From Takakia lepidozioides (taxonomy: Eukaryota; Streptophyta; Takakiopsida; Takakiales; Takakiaceae): a stretch of DNA of 60,000 bases. The notes under the pieces were generated by a model. It had not been told where the DNA came from. It ran no database searches and saw nothing but the letters and a program-made list of their open reading frames with translations. The position numbers and the translations under genes were made by a program. How positions within the stretch are numbered: the first letter of the stretch is position 1; the number at the start of each line of letters is the position of its first letter. The stretch lies in the NCBI GenBank assembly GCA_030704615.1, contig CM060731.1, positions 45,882,001-45,942,000 on the forward strand. Direction: 5' to 3'. Positions 47,830-59,522 of the stretch are shown piece after piece.

Positions 47830-50154
47830 ATGTCGAGGATGGAGGTGCTGCAGCAGCATGGCGGAGGTGTAGGTGTAGGGAAGCTGGATTCACCGCGGGC
47901 TGTATTGGCAGGACCGAGTTGGACAGATCTGGCGTGTGCACTGGAGGATCTGAAGGAGTGTCAATCGCCATCGCTGGGGATGGACGGGGAGGAAGCTGGG
48001 GACTGGCTTCGAGATGATCCCATGGATGCGATGCTGCCTAGCTTGCCTTTCCCGGAGCCGATGCTGGAGGATGCAAGCAGTGGGGAGCTGTGTGCGCAGC
48101 TGGGGTCGTCAGGATCGCCTTCAGCTGGAGAATCTTCTGGGGAGGCACCTGCAGATCCCGCCTTGTCTTGCTTGCTGGATGGGAACATGCGTGCCATGTT
48201 CAAGAAAGTGATGGTGAATGAGGCCACTCTCAATCAAGCAGTTGAACGGCTAGGGGGTGGCGATAGAGGCCTCAAGTCTCTGTTGGGATACATTATGTTG
48301 TGGTTCAAGGAACGCAATGCCACAGATTGCTCAATGGCACAGTGTATGGAGCAGCTGCGCCCAAAGTTACCAACCGGTGACTTTTCTCCGGCTGCAGGCT
48401 ACAACAGCAGCTTTCCTGCGCTGTATGACGGAGGGCCAGGACACGTTTGCGATAGATATAATGGAGTCAGTCGGTTGAAGCGGCCCTTCTCGGCAGAGAT
48501 GGTGCACCAAGGCCCGGATGAGTTGCAGCACCACCGTTTCAAAAGCCGTCGGGTGTCTACGGGCGTGGATGCAGATAGTGTGGGTGCTTTTACTGCAAGA
48601 AACCTTTTGAACGCCGGGGCAGGGGGTGTGTGCCACCAATATTCTTCCCAGATTGAGTTGTCTGCCCTGAACTCGCTTGCGCATAATAGCAGCATGAACT
48701 GCGAGGAGGGGCGGCGGCACCAGCTCTCTTGCTTGCAGCCAGGATTAGGGTGTGGTCTAGGTGGTGCAAAGGTGTCCCCAGCTGCCACGACGCGGGCAGC
48801 ACGCAAGAGCCGCATGGCACGGCAACGGCAGTCCATGGCGCACCACCATGGGCGAAGCACCCCTCATGGTGGAGTGGGTTGCGGGGGATGGACTGTCCTG
48901 CCAAGTGGAGGAGACCTCAAGAATATGTCTCCATGCAACTCGCAGATGCAGCCTGCGACCAAAGGACAGGTATCAATCCTGGCATTATACATGAATGTGA
49001 TTGCCGGGGTTGTGGTGGTTGTTAGGCATGGCTAACGGGGTAAATGGTGATGCAGGGGCGGACTTTGGATACTCTGCTCTTTCTGCTGCAAAAAGAGCTG
49101 CGACCCAGTGATGTCGGCAATTTGGGCCGCATAGTTCTCCCCAAGGTCAGTGACCAGTGTCTGCAATCATTGGACAGAGATACTATGGGAGGGAATGAGG
49201 TTGAGTGTTTGACAGAAAATATGCTCTGCGTGGTGCAGAAAGAGGCAGAGAATCACTTGCCATATCTAGCAATGAGAGAAGGACTTTCCATTGCAATGGA
49301 GGATTTTGACACCAGCAGGGTCTGGAATTTTCGATACAGGTATGTTCTAGACCTGGTTCCTGTTTTTCCTGTTGCAAAGTATTGAAGATGGTGAAATGTG
49401 TTGCTGACATGGGAAAGAGCGGATGGTGGCAGGTTCTGGCCTAACAACAAGAGCCGTATGTATTTGTTGGAGGATACTGGTGAGCTGACTGCCTCACTGT
49501 TAGTGCTTGAGGCATGCATTAGAGCAGCAGGATTACCTCAGTTGCTCTGCTTGTGGAGGTTGGGCTGACGACAAATGGTCATGTGATTGCAGGAGAGTTT
49601 GTAAAAATGCACCATCTGGAAGAAGGCGACCTGCTCATCCTGTATAGAGATTTTCAGGGGAATTATGTAAGCATTCATAGTTTTGTCTTTACCTTCTTGT
49701 ATGACGGGCTGATTGTGGCTTTCCATGCTTTTCAGAAGAAACTAATGGGGGGAAATGAGGGGCACAGGTCCTGAGAGGCAAGAAGAATGTTCAACTGGAT
49801 GTAGCAAGCACTGGGGCTGGAACGGTACCCACCGACTCCCAAACTGGGACTGGAAGGGTGATTCAAGAGGGCAGTGTAAAAATGGAAGAAGTACAGGAAG
49901 AGGGATTCCAAGTATGTGCACCGGGAGTAGAGGTATGTCGGAAGGTAGAGCTAGAAGAAGCCGGGGAGGATCCATTTCTCAAGGATGTCATGCAGGGACT
50001 CGAGGATGAGACAAGCTTTGGGGGAGTAGGTTTGCAACCCTTGGAGCGCTTTCCAAGCCTGGAATCAGGTGACGTTTCTATAGATGAGATTTTGGGGTTG
50101 GCTGATGTGGGGCTTGTTGCTACTACGGTGCCTAAAGGTGAACCGGTTAGTTGA
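47830..50154 (+). CDS. ABI3: ABI3/VP1-type B3 transcription factor, six exons
   Basis: CDS join 47830..48969, 49056..49145, 49239..49339, 49433..49479, 49593..49666, 49768..50154; all GT-AG, 1839 nt, 612 residues. Nuclear regulator of abscisic-acid, desiccation and maturation genes. Residues 60-80 are an acidic/hydrophobic A1-like region ([18 protein letters not shown]). B1 lies at about 118-165 ([28 protein letters not shown]). B2 at about 322-342 is basic ([13 protein letters not shown]). B3 begins at about 385: [49 protein letters not shown], then [13 protein letters not shown] and VLRGKK. Exon 1 carries everything before B3, as in seed-plant ABI3, which also has six exons. The tail after B3 is long and acidic (about 120 residues). 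All three B domains mark ABI3 rather than FUS3, LEC2 or VAL. No break seen. Confidence 0.93.
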
Positions 50155-51799
50155 AGAGAGGAACCAAGGAGGCGGTCAGCATCATTTTGATTGGGTACCG
50201 CACCCATGGATGTTGTGCCCAGGGCATGGTTTTATTCTGCTGTCACACCCTTTACTACTGTCCATTAGTGTGTCAGCAACTTAAAACCAAGCCCTGGAGC
50301 ACATTAAAGATGGTATGCTTTGGATCTCGAGGACAATCCTGTTTTAAGTCGCGAGAAAAATTTCCCCGACGTGTAGCACGTCTGCAAATTTTCTACTCTT
50401 CTACCGGTATGCAGCTTCAGCACCAACCAACATGATGGCACAACCCATTTCAGCAGCAACTGAAAATGTGGGGTCTGTTGCTGCGATCAAGTACCGAGGA
50501 GAGGGTGGCAGGGTGGATGAGTGGGCAGGTTGTACTCAATATGTAAGGTGGAATATAGGCAGACAAGTTTTGGCTGATAGATAGGCTGGGTGCCAATTTC
50601 AGACTGTATATGCCATGCCTGGATGTTTGCATCTTCGGACATCTATCTAGTAGCTTAGAATATCTGGGGTATTCCACTCTTGCTAGAGAGAGATATCATG
50701 ATGTTGATGATGAGCAATATCAACGTGCGCTACTTTGATTGCTTCAATTTGAGAGGCTGTGAAATACTCTTTCAACAAATCATGCAGATCCTATAACCTA
50801 GTAAAATATTAACAGTTAATGTAGAACACCCAACAGATATATTTCACCGGGATTTAAAAACTGTTCAACCATTCCATCAAGTTTTGAACTTATGTAGTAA
50901 CTATTTTTTTTCTAATGCCTACTCTAATCATTGAAACAATGAACCGGCAAATACTAGACCCCTAGGATATATATGTGGAAATCTTGAAGTTCATTTGAAA
51001 GATGAAACAGATTTTGAGTATTTGGCGGGTGTGTGGGGTATGTTTTTGAAAAGAATGGAGTCCAAAGAAATGTGGGAAAAATAACAACTCAAAAGCGCGA
51101 AGGCTTTCAAAGGGGACACAATCCCATCCTTGTTGGGCGGCTATTTCATTTTTTTCATAACTAGTTGTGTCAAATTTTGGGAGAGTAATATTGCGCTTGG
51201 GTGATGGTTCTCTTACTTATGGTGGTGTTGAGAACCAAGTTGTGTCATTGGCACATAGCACCACGGAAGTGGAGGTTAGGTGGCGCGAGTATGAGCACAA
51301 GGGCATATTCCTCGATTTTCATGAAATTTTCAAAGCAAAACGGAATTGGCAAAACTAACAATTTTGCGAAACTAACACATAAAGAACAAGTAGCCCCTAT
51401 ACATGATGAACGTGCTACCCTATAAGCGTGGTTTTATCTCACGTTGTACTCACTCGATACCAAGCCCTTTTCATAACATGCACGAGAACAGGCGGTGAGG
51501 CCTAACCTTAAATTTAAGATCATCACCCATAGATAATTTCGCATGGCGAAACTCTGTACCAACCAGCCTAAGAAAAACTCACATTGTAGCTGAAATGATG
51601 AATATGTCACTTTTAAAGGCCCTACCCATGTATAGTTTTACAGAGCGAAACTTTCATCCCTAACAACTAGTACAATTACATATTGAGATGTGCAATTGCA
51701 GTGCAAAACTCTGATCCATAAAGATAGATTGGATAGCGTGCAGTTAGGATGCTCAAAAACATGAAAAAATATGAAAAATATTATTGAGATGCCCACAGA
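50155..51799. other. 3' flank of the ABI3-like gene, no other gene recognised
   Basis: The first few hundred bases are probably 3' UTR. The rest is AT-rich with no family resemblance on either strand. Confidence 0.5.
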
Positions 51800-53200
51800 A
51801 TATCGCACATGTTTTTTAACAAATACACAGTCAGACAAGAGGTTGAAAAACTCTTTTGTTACGACGAAGCAGTTCAACTCCCTCAGTTGATATCTCTCAA
51901 TATTGGTTCAACAGCATGCAAGTTTCTTAACAAGAACAATGTCACACATGAGTTTCTTGTTGAAAAACTCTTTTGTATAGAAAAACAGTTCAATTCCCTC
52001 GATTCATATCCCTCCATATTGTCTCAAAAGCATGTTGGTTTTTGAACAAATACACTGTCAGACAAGAATTTCGTGTTAAAATATTCTTTTGTTACGGCCA
52101 AGCAGTTCAAATCCCTCATTCATATCCCTCCAAAAACACTTTCAGACGAGAGTTTCATGTTGAGGAAATGATGCAGATTTTCGAACAAAACCCATTTCAG
52201 ACAAGAATTTAGTGTTGAGAAACTCTTGTGCTACGGCAAAAGGAGTTCAAATCCTTTAGTTCATATCCCTCCATATTTGTTTAAAAAACATGAAGGTTTT
52301 TGAACAAAATCATTGTCATCCTAGAGTTTTGTGTTGAGAAACTTTTTTGTCACGGCAAAGAGTTCAAATCCCTCGGTTCATATTCCTCCATATTGGTTAA
52401 AAAACATGCAGGTTTTCGAACAAAAACACTGTCAGAGAAGAGTTTCGTGTTGAGAAACTCTTTTGTTATGGCGAAGCAATTCAAATCCCTCAGTCCATGT
52501 CCCTTCATATTGGTTCAAAAACCTACAGGGTTTTGAACAAAAACACTGTCAGATAAGAGTTTCGTGTTGATAAACTCTTTTGTTATGACGAAGCAATTCA
52601 ACTCCCTCAGTCCATGTCCCTCCATGTTAGTTCAAAAGCGTGCAGGTTTTTGAACAAAAACACTGTCAGATAAGAGTTTCGTGTTGTTGAAAAACTCTTT
52701 TGCTATGGTGAAGCAATTCAACTCCCTCAGTCCATCTCCCTCTATATTGGTTCAAAAAAATTGTCAGATAAGAGTTTCGTGTTGAGAAATTCTTTTGTTA
52801 TGGCGAAGCAATTCAACTCCCTCAGTCCATCTTCTTCTATATTGGTTTAAAAACACTGCCAGAGAAGAATTTCGTGTTGAAAAACTCTTTTGATATGGTG
52901 AAGCAATTCAAATCCCTCAATCTATGTCCCTCCATATTGGTTCAAAAGCGTGCAGGTTTTTGAACAAAAACAATGTCAGAGAAGAGTTTCGTGTTGAGAA
53001 ACTCTTTTGTTATGGAGAAGCAATTCAACTCCCTTAGTCCATATCCCTCTATATTGGTTCCAAAACATGCAGGTGTTTGAACAAAAACACTATTAGAGAA
53101 GAGTTTCATGTTGAGAACTCAATATTTGTTTAAAAGCATGTACTGTTTTGAACAAATTCACTGACAAACAAGAGTTTCGTGTTGAGAAACGTTTTTCAAT
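51800..53200. repeat. tandem array, 117-bp period, about 12 degenerate copies
   Basis: The marker AGTTTCGTG recurs at 52441, 52558, 52675, 52773, 52868, 52985, 53102 and 53173, mostly 117 bp apart with some shortened units; older copies reach back to about 51830. Each unit holds AAGAGTTTC-GTGTTGA-GAAACTCTT, a 9-bp-stem hairpin, followed by AAGCAATTCAA and CCCTCAGTCCAT. Short ORFs inside are chance. It is a local satellite. Confidence 0.92.
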
Positions 53201-53580
53201 CTTTGAATTCATTACTAAAAATTGTCGACATTTGATATTATCAAAGCGAAACAATCTCAGTCCTTCTCAGATTCTATGCTAAAATTCACGGCACAAGAAG
53301 GAATATCCTGGTTTTATTGATGATCTAAATGACAGATGTACATGTCAACTCCGTTCCTAAAGGAAATTTCAGTAAGCGAAAGTATCCTCATTTGTTATTC
53401 TGTCTATATTGTCCTGTAACTCATTTTAATCAATATCGCTATATTTTCTGCTTACTGTGTGTTTGGTGTTATTTTCGGACGAGGGAACAAATTTATTTTT
53501 CGAGTTCTATTTAGCATCACATTTCAATAACATTAAAAGTATATTTGTATCAACTACAACTATTTTGTTTCCATTGCATG

Positions 53581-54060
53581 GTAGAAGCTAACGCCAAGGA
53601 GTGGATTGAATTGAAGAGAGCTCGTGAGTTCAAGGTCTTAAAGGATCAATTGTGAAGGGAGATAGAGAAGAAATGCCAAGCAGCAAGTCAACCCAGCCCA
53701 CCAGTTCAGCCCCAACCTATGACAAAGCCTCAAGTTCCATTGGATAATTTGAACTATGGACCGAGGGCCACTCGCACAAATGTGCTTGAGGGCGAGTTCT
53801 CTCCTCCAAGATGAACTTGGAATTCTCCAACCTTTGTGCAAGGAAACATGGTTGATGATGACTATTCGCACCTGCAGTTGCACCAAAATTCGGTTCCCTT
53901 CACAACTCAAATGGATTATGCACCAAAAAGTTGCCCAAGTAGCATATGGTTCCAATTTATTTAGGGTCCACTTTGGTAGCATGAGGTAGTTCAGGCTATT
54001 ACTACAATTCAGATAGGGATGGAAAGACATTCTTCAGTCTTAACCAAAATAAAGTATGTC
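53581..54060 (+). pseudogene. coding-like relic of unknown family
   Basis: One frame reads VEANAKEWIELKRARE, then VLKDQL, a stop, REIEKKCQAASQPSPPVQPQ and NLNYGPRATRTNVLEGEF, with further stops downstream. The charged helix plus Pro/Gln linker looks like a protein fragment, but I recognise no family. It could be an accessory part of the neighbouring Harbinger relic or of a host gene fragment. Confidence 0.3.
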
Positions 54061-54149
54061 CCTGATTACTTCACCTTGCATAATAAGAATAGAGATGGAG
54101 AGGTTAGAGGTGTCCAAATCCTACATGCTATATGTCGTTGGAACCAGGT

Positions 54150-54734
54150 TGGAACCACACATACCTGCTCTTGCTGATCCGAGCGGAGCAATAGCTTTTC
54201 AAACACTCAATAGCTGTAGATTTCCCTCGCTTGCAATATTCTTCAAGTGAGTCGCCACTTGCTCCATATGCCAACATTCTTAAAGCAGCCGTTGTTTTTT
54301 GATAGGGACTCAATCCCGGTTTGCCACATGCATCATACCTTTGTGTAAAACATGATCATAGTTTGCAACAACATCTTGAATTTAGAGGAAAAGCTCCCTT
54401 CTCATCCGATATCGTCTTCCGAAGATTTTTCCGTCATACATAGGATTCTCTGCACAGAAGTAATCTCTGTAGATTCTTCGGTGTCCTTCAGCATGGTCTC
54501 TTGCAAGGTTGGGCCTCATACCTGCCTCCTACTAGGCTTACTGCCGCCCCTAATAGTAGGTTCAGGTTCGAGTTGGTGAAGAGCAGCCCCTTGAAGCAAC
54601 ATATGGATATCGTAATCGGCCAGGTTAGCAGGGTCATCAGTGAGCTCTCTCATCAACTGTGCTTGCCTCTGCCTCCAAATTAGGTCCATGTTCTCTCCCC
54701 CAATGAAATTCAGCACGATCCTATCCAATTCCAC
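54150..54734 (-). pseudogene. PIF/Harbinger-type transposase, N-terminal fragment
   Basis: From 54734 down: LNFIGGENMDLIWRQRQAQL, then RRIYRDYFCAENPMYDGKIF and RRYRMRRELFL (54470-54390), a stop, IQDVVANYDH, and after a frame change SPYQKTTAALRMLAYGASGD with STAIECLKSYC. This is the conserved N-terminal region that precedes the DDE domain in plant Harbinger transposases. The DDE domain itself is missing. At least two stops and one frameshift. Confidence 0.85.
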
Positions 54735-54794
54735 TATGGGTGTGAAACTTCTGAAGTATTTTCTGAAGAGTTCAATATCCTTGTAAGAATCGAA

Positions 54795-55094
54795 AGAATC
54801 AAAGCTTACAAATAAAGGTAACCATGATAATCATTCCACGGACAATAGAGACCAAAAATGAGTAAAAAAAACAGATACGAACAAGAAGAAAGTTCACTAA
54901 CAACTTTCAAGAACCAAATGTTCTGAAGAGAATCAAGTGGGAAAAGAATCAAAGCTTACAAATAAAGGTAACCATGAAGACCTAAGATTCTCGTTCCAAG
55001 GAGAAGAGAGACCAAATAGGAATTAAAAAAATAGAAACGAAGAGACGAAGAAGAAGAAAGTTTACGAAGAGCTTTCAAGAACGAGATATTTTGG
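54795..55094. repeat. imperfect tandem duplication, about 150 bp
   Basis: AGAATCAAAGCTTACAAATA begins at 54795 and 54945; GAGAATCAAGTGGG closes both copies. The second copy is slightly longer. Confidence 0.85.
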
Positions 55095-55206
55095 AGAGAA
55101 TCAAGTGGGGATTGGAATAACAGGTGTGGCGCAGCCTAGAGCTTTTTCTACTTATAGTCAGCTCAGCCAAGATTTGGCGGTTCGCTGGAAAGGATCCAAT
55201 CATCTT

Positions 55207-55269
55207 GCCTATGTTCTAGATGTTGAAGTATTTCCATAAAAGTATTCTACCAACATCTAAGACATAGGC
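55207..55269. repeat. 19-bp-arm near-perfect hairpin
   Basis: GCCTATGTTCTAGATGTTG (55207-55225) pairs with CAACATCTAAGACATAGGC (55251-55269), 17 of 19, with a 25-nt loop. Confidence 0.85.
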
Positions 55270-55306
55270 ACGACTGAAGGCGCGGCTCCCAAAACCTTTC
55301 TTAATC

Positions 55307-58141
55307 CTACAGACAAAACTCTAGTAGGAGACCAGTGTTGGACTGGTATATAGGTTTGGGGCGGGTATCAACTAGGGTAAGGGTAATGGTGGCTTTATCA
55401 CACAAAGCCTGAAACTCCCCCAAGAACTCTCTCTCTTGATCCGTGAGTACCTCAGCTGGAGCACCGAATCGGCTCAACACACGATCCAAGAATGCATACG
55501 CAGCCTCCTCACTAGCCTTGTCAGGCAATGGAACCAACTCAATCCACTTGGAGAAGTGCTCCACATCACCAACACATATCTGTGGTGGCGCATAGTCAGT
55601 GGCAACGGTCCTGCGAAGTCAAGACTCCACCTGTAGCCCAATCCCATGATTGGTAAATGATGCAACAATGGTCTAAGGGCGTTGAATGAAGCACGCACCC
55701 TGTCACACACCATGCACATATCCATGAACTATTGCACCTCTGTATGTATACCACGCCACCAATACTGCCCCTGAAGTAAACTGTGAGTGCGTCGCACTCC
55801 AAAAATGCCCCAACTCCTCATGGGCATGCCGCACCAACTGTGCACGCTGTGTGGGGTGAGGCACAATCCTCACCCGACCATCCTCCCATACTCGGAGCAG
55901 GTGTTTCCCCTTCCACTTGAACCTCTTGGCTTGTTGTAGGATCCGATCCCTCTCCTTGGCAGTCATAGTGGTTGTCGTGTCTCTAGTACGGAGGTAGTCC
56001 AACACAGTCGAATCCTCATGTATATCTCTGGTACCACCTGGCTCATCACTAGCCTCAGGGTCCTCAGACACTTCGTCTACAGTCATCCATGTTGTAGGTC
56101 CAACCTGACCTCCCGATGCCAAGATACACAAAAAGGCAGATGCATGTCATCCCGGCACCATCTCCTCGTCCGTCTCACCATGCCACCGAGCTCCAGTGTC
56201 ATCGTGCTGGCTCGTGCATGGATTGCGACTCAATCCATCCGCATCCCGATTGACCAAACCCGGTCGATGCACAACCTGAAAGTCATACTCCTGGAGTATG
56301 AGTGCCCACCGTGCAAGCTTCTCCGTAAGCTTGTTTGACTACATCAACCACTTGAATGGCTGGTGATCCATGACAAGGGTGAAGAGATTGTCGTATAGAT
56401 AGCACCTGAAGTGTGCCACGGCCCACACTGCAGCTAAGCACTCTCCCTCATATGAACTATATTTAGCCTCTGCAGCGTTGTTCGAGCGGCTAGCATAAGC
56501 CACTACGAACTCTCTTCCCTCATCATCCACATGTGTGAGCACCGCTCCAAACCCCAGCATGCTCCAATCCGTATGCAGCTGAAAGGGACGCCCCCTGATA
56601 GGTCGTCTCAGGATAGGCGCCGAAGTCAACCTCGCCTTGAGCTCTTGGAAAGTTCGTTCCTGCTCATCTTCCCACTGCTACTCCTGGTCCACCTTGGTCA
56701 ACTTGGTTAGAGCCTTTGCAATGGCACTAAATCCCTTGACAAACCGTCTATTGTTTGTCAACCCCATGAAAGCTCGAACTCGGCTTACATCTGTGGGGCG
56801 TGGAATTTGTGCAATGGCCTCTACCTTAGTCTGCTATACCCCCAATCCTCCAGGATATATCATGTGACCCAGATACTCAATCTGGTTGTGGAAAAACTTG
56901 CACTTCCCTGGATGCAACTTCAATCTGTGCGCTCTCAAGCGCTCAAATACCACCTGAAGGTGTTTCTCATGCTCCTCCACCGTAGCACTAAAGATGATGA
57001 TGTCATCTATGTAGCACCGAGCAAAGTCCACCCCTGCTAGAATCCTATCCATGACTTTCTGAAACTCTGCAGGAGCGTTCTTAAGCCTAAATGGTAAGAA
57101 CCGCCACTGATATAGGCACTCTTTGCCGTGCTCATTGATCCCCCATAATGTCGTCTTCTGCTTGTCCACCTCCTTGATCGGCAACTGATGATATCCGGAT
57201 CATAAATCCAAAGGGCTAAAGACCTTAGTATACCCGATGGCATCAAAGATCTCCTCTGGTGTTGGCATGGCATACTTATTGGACTTGGTCTGACGATTTA
57301 TAGGCCGGTAATTACCGCACATACGTCTCTCCGTCCAATTGCCATAAACATCCTTCTTGGCTAGCATCACTGTGGCTGAAGCATACTCTCCACCAGAGAG
57401 CTCCACCAAACCTGCCTTCCAGAGATCTTGAGTCCTCATCTGAATCAAAGACCTCTCCATATCACTGTATCTATAGGGTCTCCGAAAGATTGGCGTGTCA
57501 GTGGCCAACTCAATACGGATCTCTTGACACTTCAGTGCTCCCAAGTCCTTCAAACTGAAGGCAAAGCAATTCCTGTAAGCCCTTAGGAGCCGCGGTATAC
57601 GTCGTCTATCTCCTCCAGTGACAATGGGTCCAATGTCAGGCTCCCAATTGTCCTCCGTAACTGCAACCTTAAGTCGAGTGGACGCGTCCAGTGGTTACTA
57701 TGTTTCAACCTCTTGAGCAGTACTCCCTACCAGCTTAGTCAATGACAAGGCCTCATCCTGCCCCATCATCTCATCCTCGAGGACTTCCTCCACCCGAGAA
57801 AAATCCCCAACCTCATCCATCACCGCCACTTTGGCTGCCAACTCCCTCTGAACCTCGAGCACCTCCCACGTGTGCCATGGATGCCTGCACCCCGTGGTCC
57901 TCACATGTTCGCCCCCACTCACTGCCTGTACCGTCTCGGTAGGCAGAGAGACCATCGAGGGAAGTGTACTCCGCACTCTGCGTTGCTCAGCCATAGCCAA
58001 GCTGATAATCCAGGTCAAGCAATTGAGATCCATTGCTTGCCCCAACACCTGACAACGTGATGCCTTAGAAAGAGACGACACCGCCATGGTACCAGAGGTA
58101 AAACCCATCGCCCGCTCACGCTCGTCTGCATTAGGCTCCAC
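55307..58141 (-). pseudogene. Ty3/gypsy pol relic (protease-linker, RT, RNase H, integrase)
   Basis: Read downward from 58141. Block 58141-57698 is an acidic linker of the polyprotein. Block 57553-57200 holds the RT N-terminus (KAGLVELSGGEYASATVML, RMCGNYRPINRQT). After one stop, 57184-56834 has RT motifs (PFRLKNAPAEFQKVMDRIL, YIDDIIIFS). RNase H is at 56629-56339 (HTDWSMLGFGAVL). The integrase zinc region is at about 55860-55690 (HAHEELGHF, CMVCDRVRASF in another frame), and the core follows with SLDFAGP and LTDQEREFLGEFQ. Several stops and frameshifts; no chromodomain or LTR seen. It differs from the chromovirus at 20-24 kb and is much older. Confidence 0.92.
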
Positions 58142-58279
58142 TCACTGCTGCAACTAAGCATCCCACAGGAGGCCAGGTCCACTATCCCGGAAAGCATGCG
58201 ATCCTGGGAAGCTGAGCAGTGTAGGTAGTGCTGCTACCCACCGAACATTCAACTGGGTACTACGCTGTATTCGCCCATT

Positions 58280-59522
58280 ATGGCCCACTCCAAACACGCC
58301 AGCAAGCACTGGACTGGCATCTTCAAGGTCAAGTTGCTACATCCAGCCAGGGACGGCATCGCTCTCTTGAAAGGTGACCGAGCCTTCCTCATAGAGATGT
58401 CCTCTGGCATACCAATGCAGGGTAAGGTGGAAAAAGCATTCGATTTACAATCGACAATGGAACATCTCTCTTTATACATGACAAGCGAAAGCCTACACGG
58501 AACTATCAGCCACAAGCTTACAATGAATCTCATCATGGAAGCTCACGTTCATGGTGATGAGTACGAGATCCTCTACACTCACAAGACTGGGCCAGAGTCC
58601 AAGTTCTGCTTCATATACGTCACTTCCGAGGACACCAAACAAAGGATGCTGACACAGGGCATCCGATTCGGGCGCACGCTGATCAGACCACAACTGCAAT
58701 TTTGGCAAACTAGCATGACGAGTTTAGCATCTACCCCACAGGAAATCGTGGCAGAGAGAAACGCGCTTACACTCATTGTGAAAAATCTCAACCAACTGCA
58801 TCCACAGGCAGCTATCGAGGACGCCCTACACTCTATCTTTGGAAAAGACAACATCACACAAATCTATTTTTGTTCGGTTGTTCCTGAAGAAAAGATCAAG
58901 CGCACTGGCATGATCTTGATTACGTGCAAAAACCCCAGTGTCTACACACAGTGGGTCAACAAACCGCATGTGTTGGTCATCGACCGCTACATCAACTTCG
59001 AGCCACATAACAATAGTCTGAACGGAGCTGTACCACCGGTAAAGGAAATTTCTCGACAAGCTCCGGGTGGCGAACATCAACCAGGCGCTAGCCGACACGG
59101 TGAACTCAATTGCAATCAAACCAAACTCGGGATCTTCTCGTGGTCACGAAGCTATGATGTCTGAGATAGACAAAAAACTAGCTACTCATGCCATATCGAT
59201 AAGAAAGGATATTCATGGAGAACTTTCTGCAATGGAATCGCGGGTGGCCACCACCTTGACAAAGCAACAGGAGGAACACCATGCGTATATGTTGTCTCTG
59301 AAGGAATCGATCACCAAGAATCTTGGAGCGAATCTGGCGAATTTCTTTCACCATGCAAAGTGGGTGTTGGCCAAGTTAGGCATCACTAACTCCTCAACTG
59401 CAGAGGGTGACGGCAACAACGCGCTTGATGTACAGACTGGTCAATACCGCCAGTTAGCGCGGAGCGAAGAGGAGCAGGCCGACACAAACCCCAGAAGGCC
59501 CCCCCCCCCGCGACACGGGTGA
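58280..59522 (+). pseudogene. probable LINE ORF1: tandem RRM-like domains and a coiled coil
   Basis: Block 58280-59164 begins MAHSKHASKHWTGIFKVKLL and contains two RRM-like folds by pattern: FCFIYVTSEDTKQRMLTQGI and, later, LTLIVKNLNQLHPQAAIED with IYFCSVVPEEKIKRTGMILI. Near 59045 the reading moves to another frame, KFLDKLRVANINQALADTVN, which continues 59067-59522 as a long helix (MSEIDKKLATHAISIRKDIH, EEHHAYMLSLKESI) ending Pro-rich. A nucleic-acid-binding ORF1 with coiled coil is the usual first ORF of some LINEs. The second ORF would lie beyond the window. The RRM assignment is by eye. Confidence 0.5.

Noticed and set aside
47141-47859. Several minus-strand ORFs of 80-133 codons
   Set aside because: Overlapping in all frames in a G-rich leader, which has few stop codons by composition.
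51809-52536. Run of 78-79-codon ORFs
   Set aside because: Products of the 117-bp tandem array, repeated copies of the same non-coding unit.
58145-58250. Possible 5S rRNA-like text (GATCCTGGGAAGCTGAGCAG)
   Set aside because: Only short chance resemblance; the internal promoter boxes and overall length do not fit.
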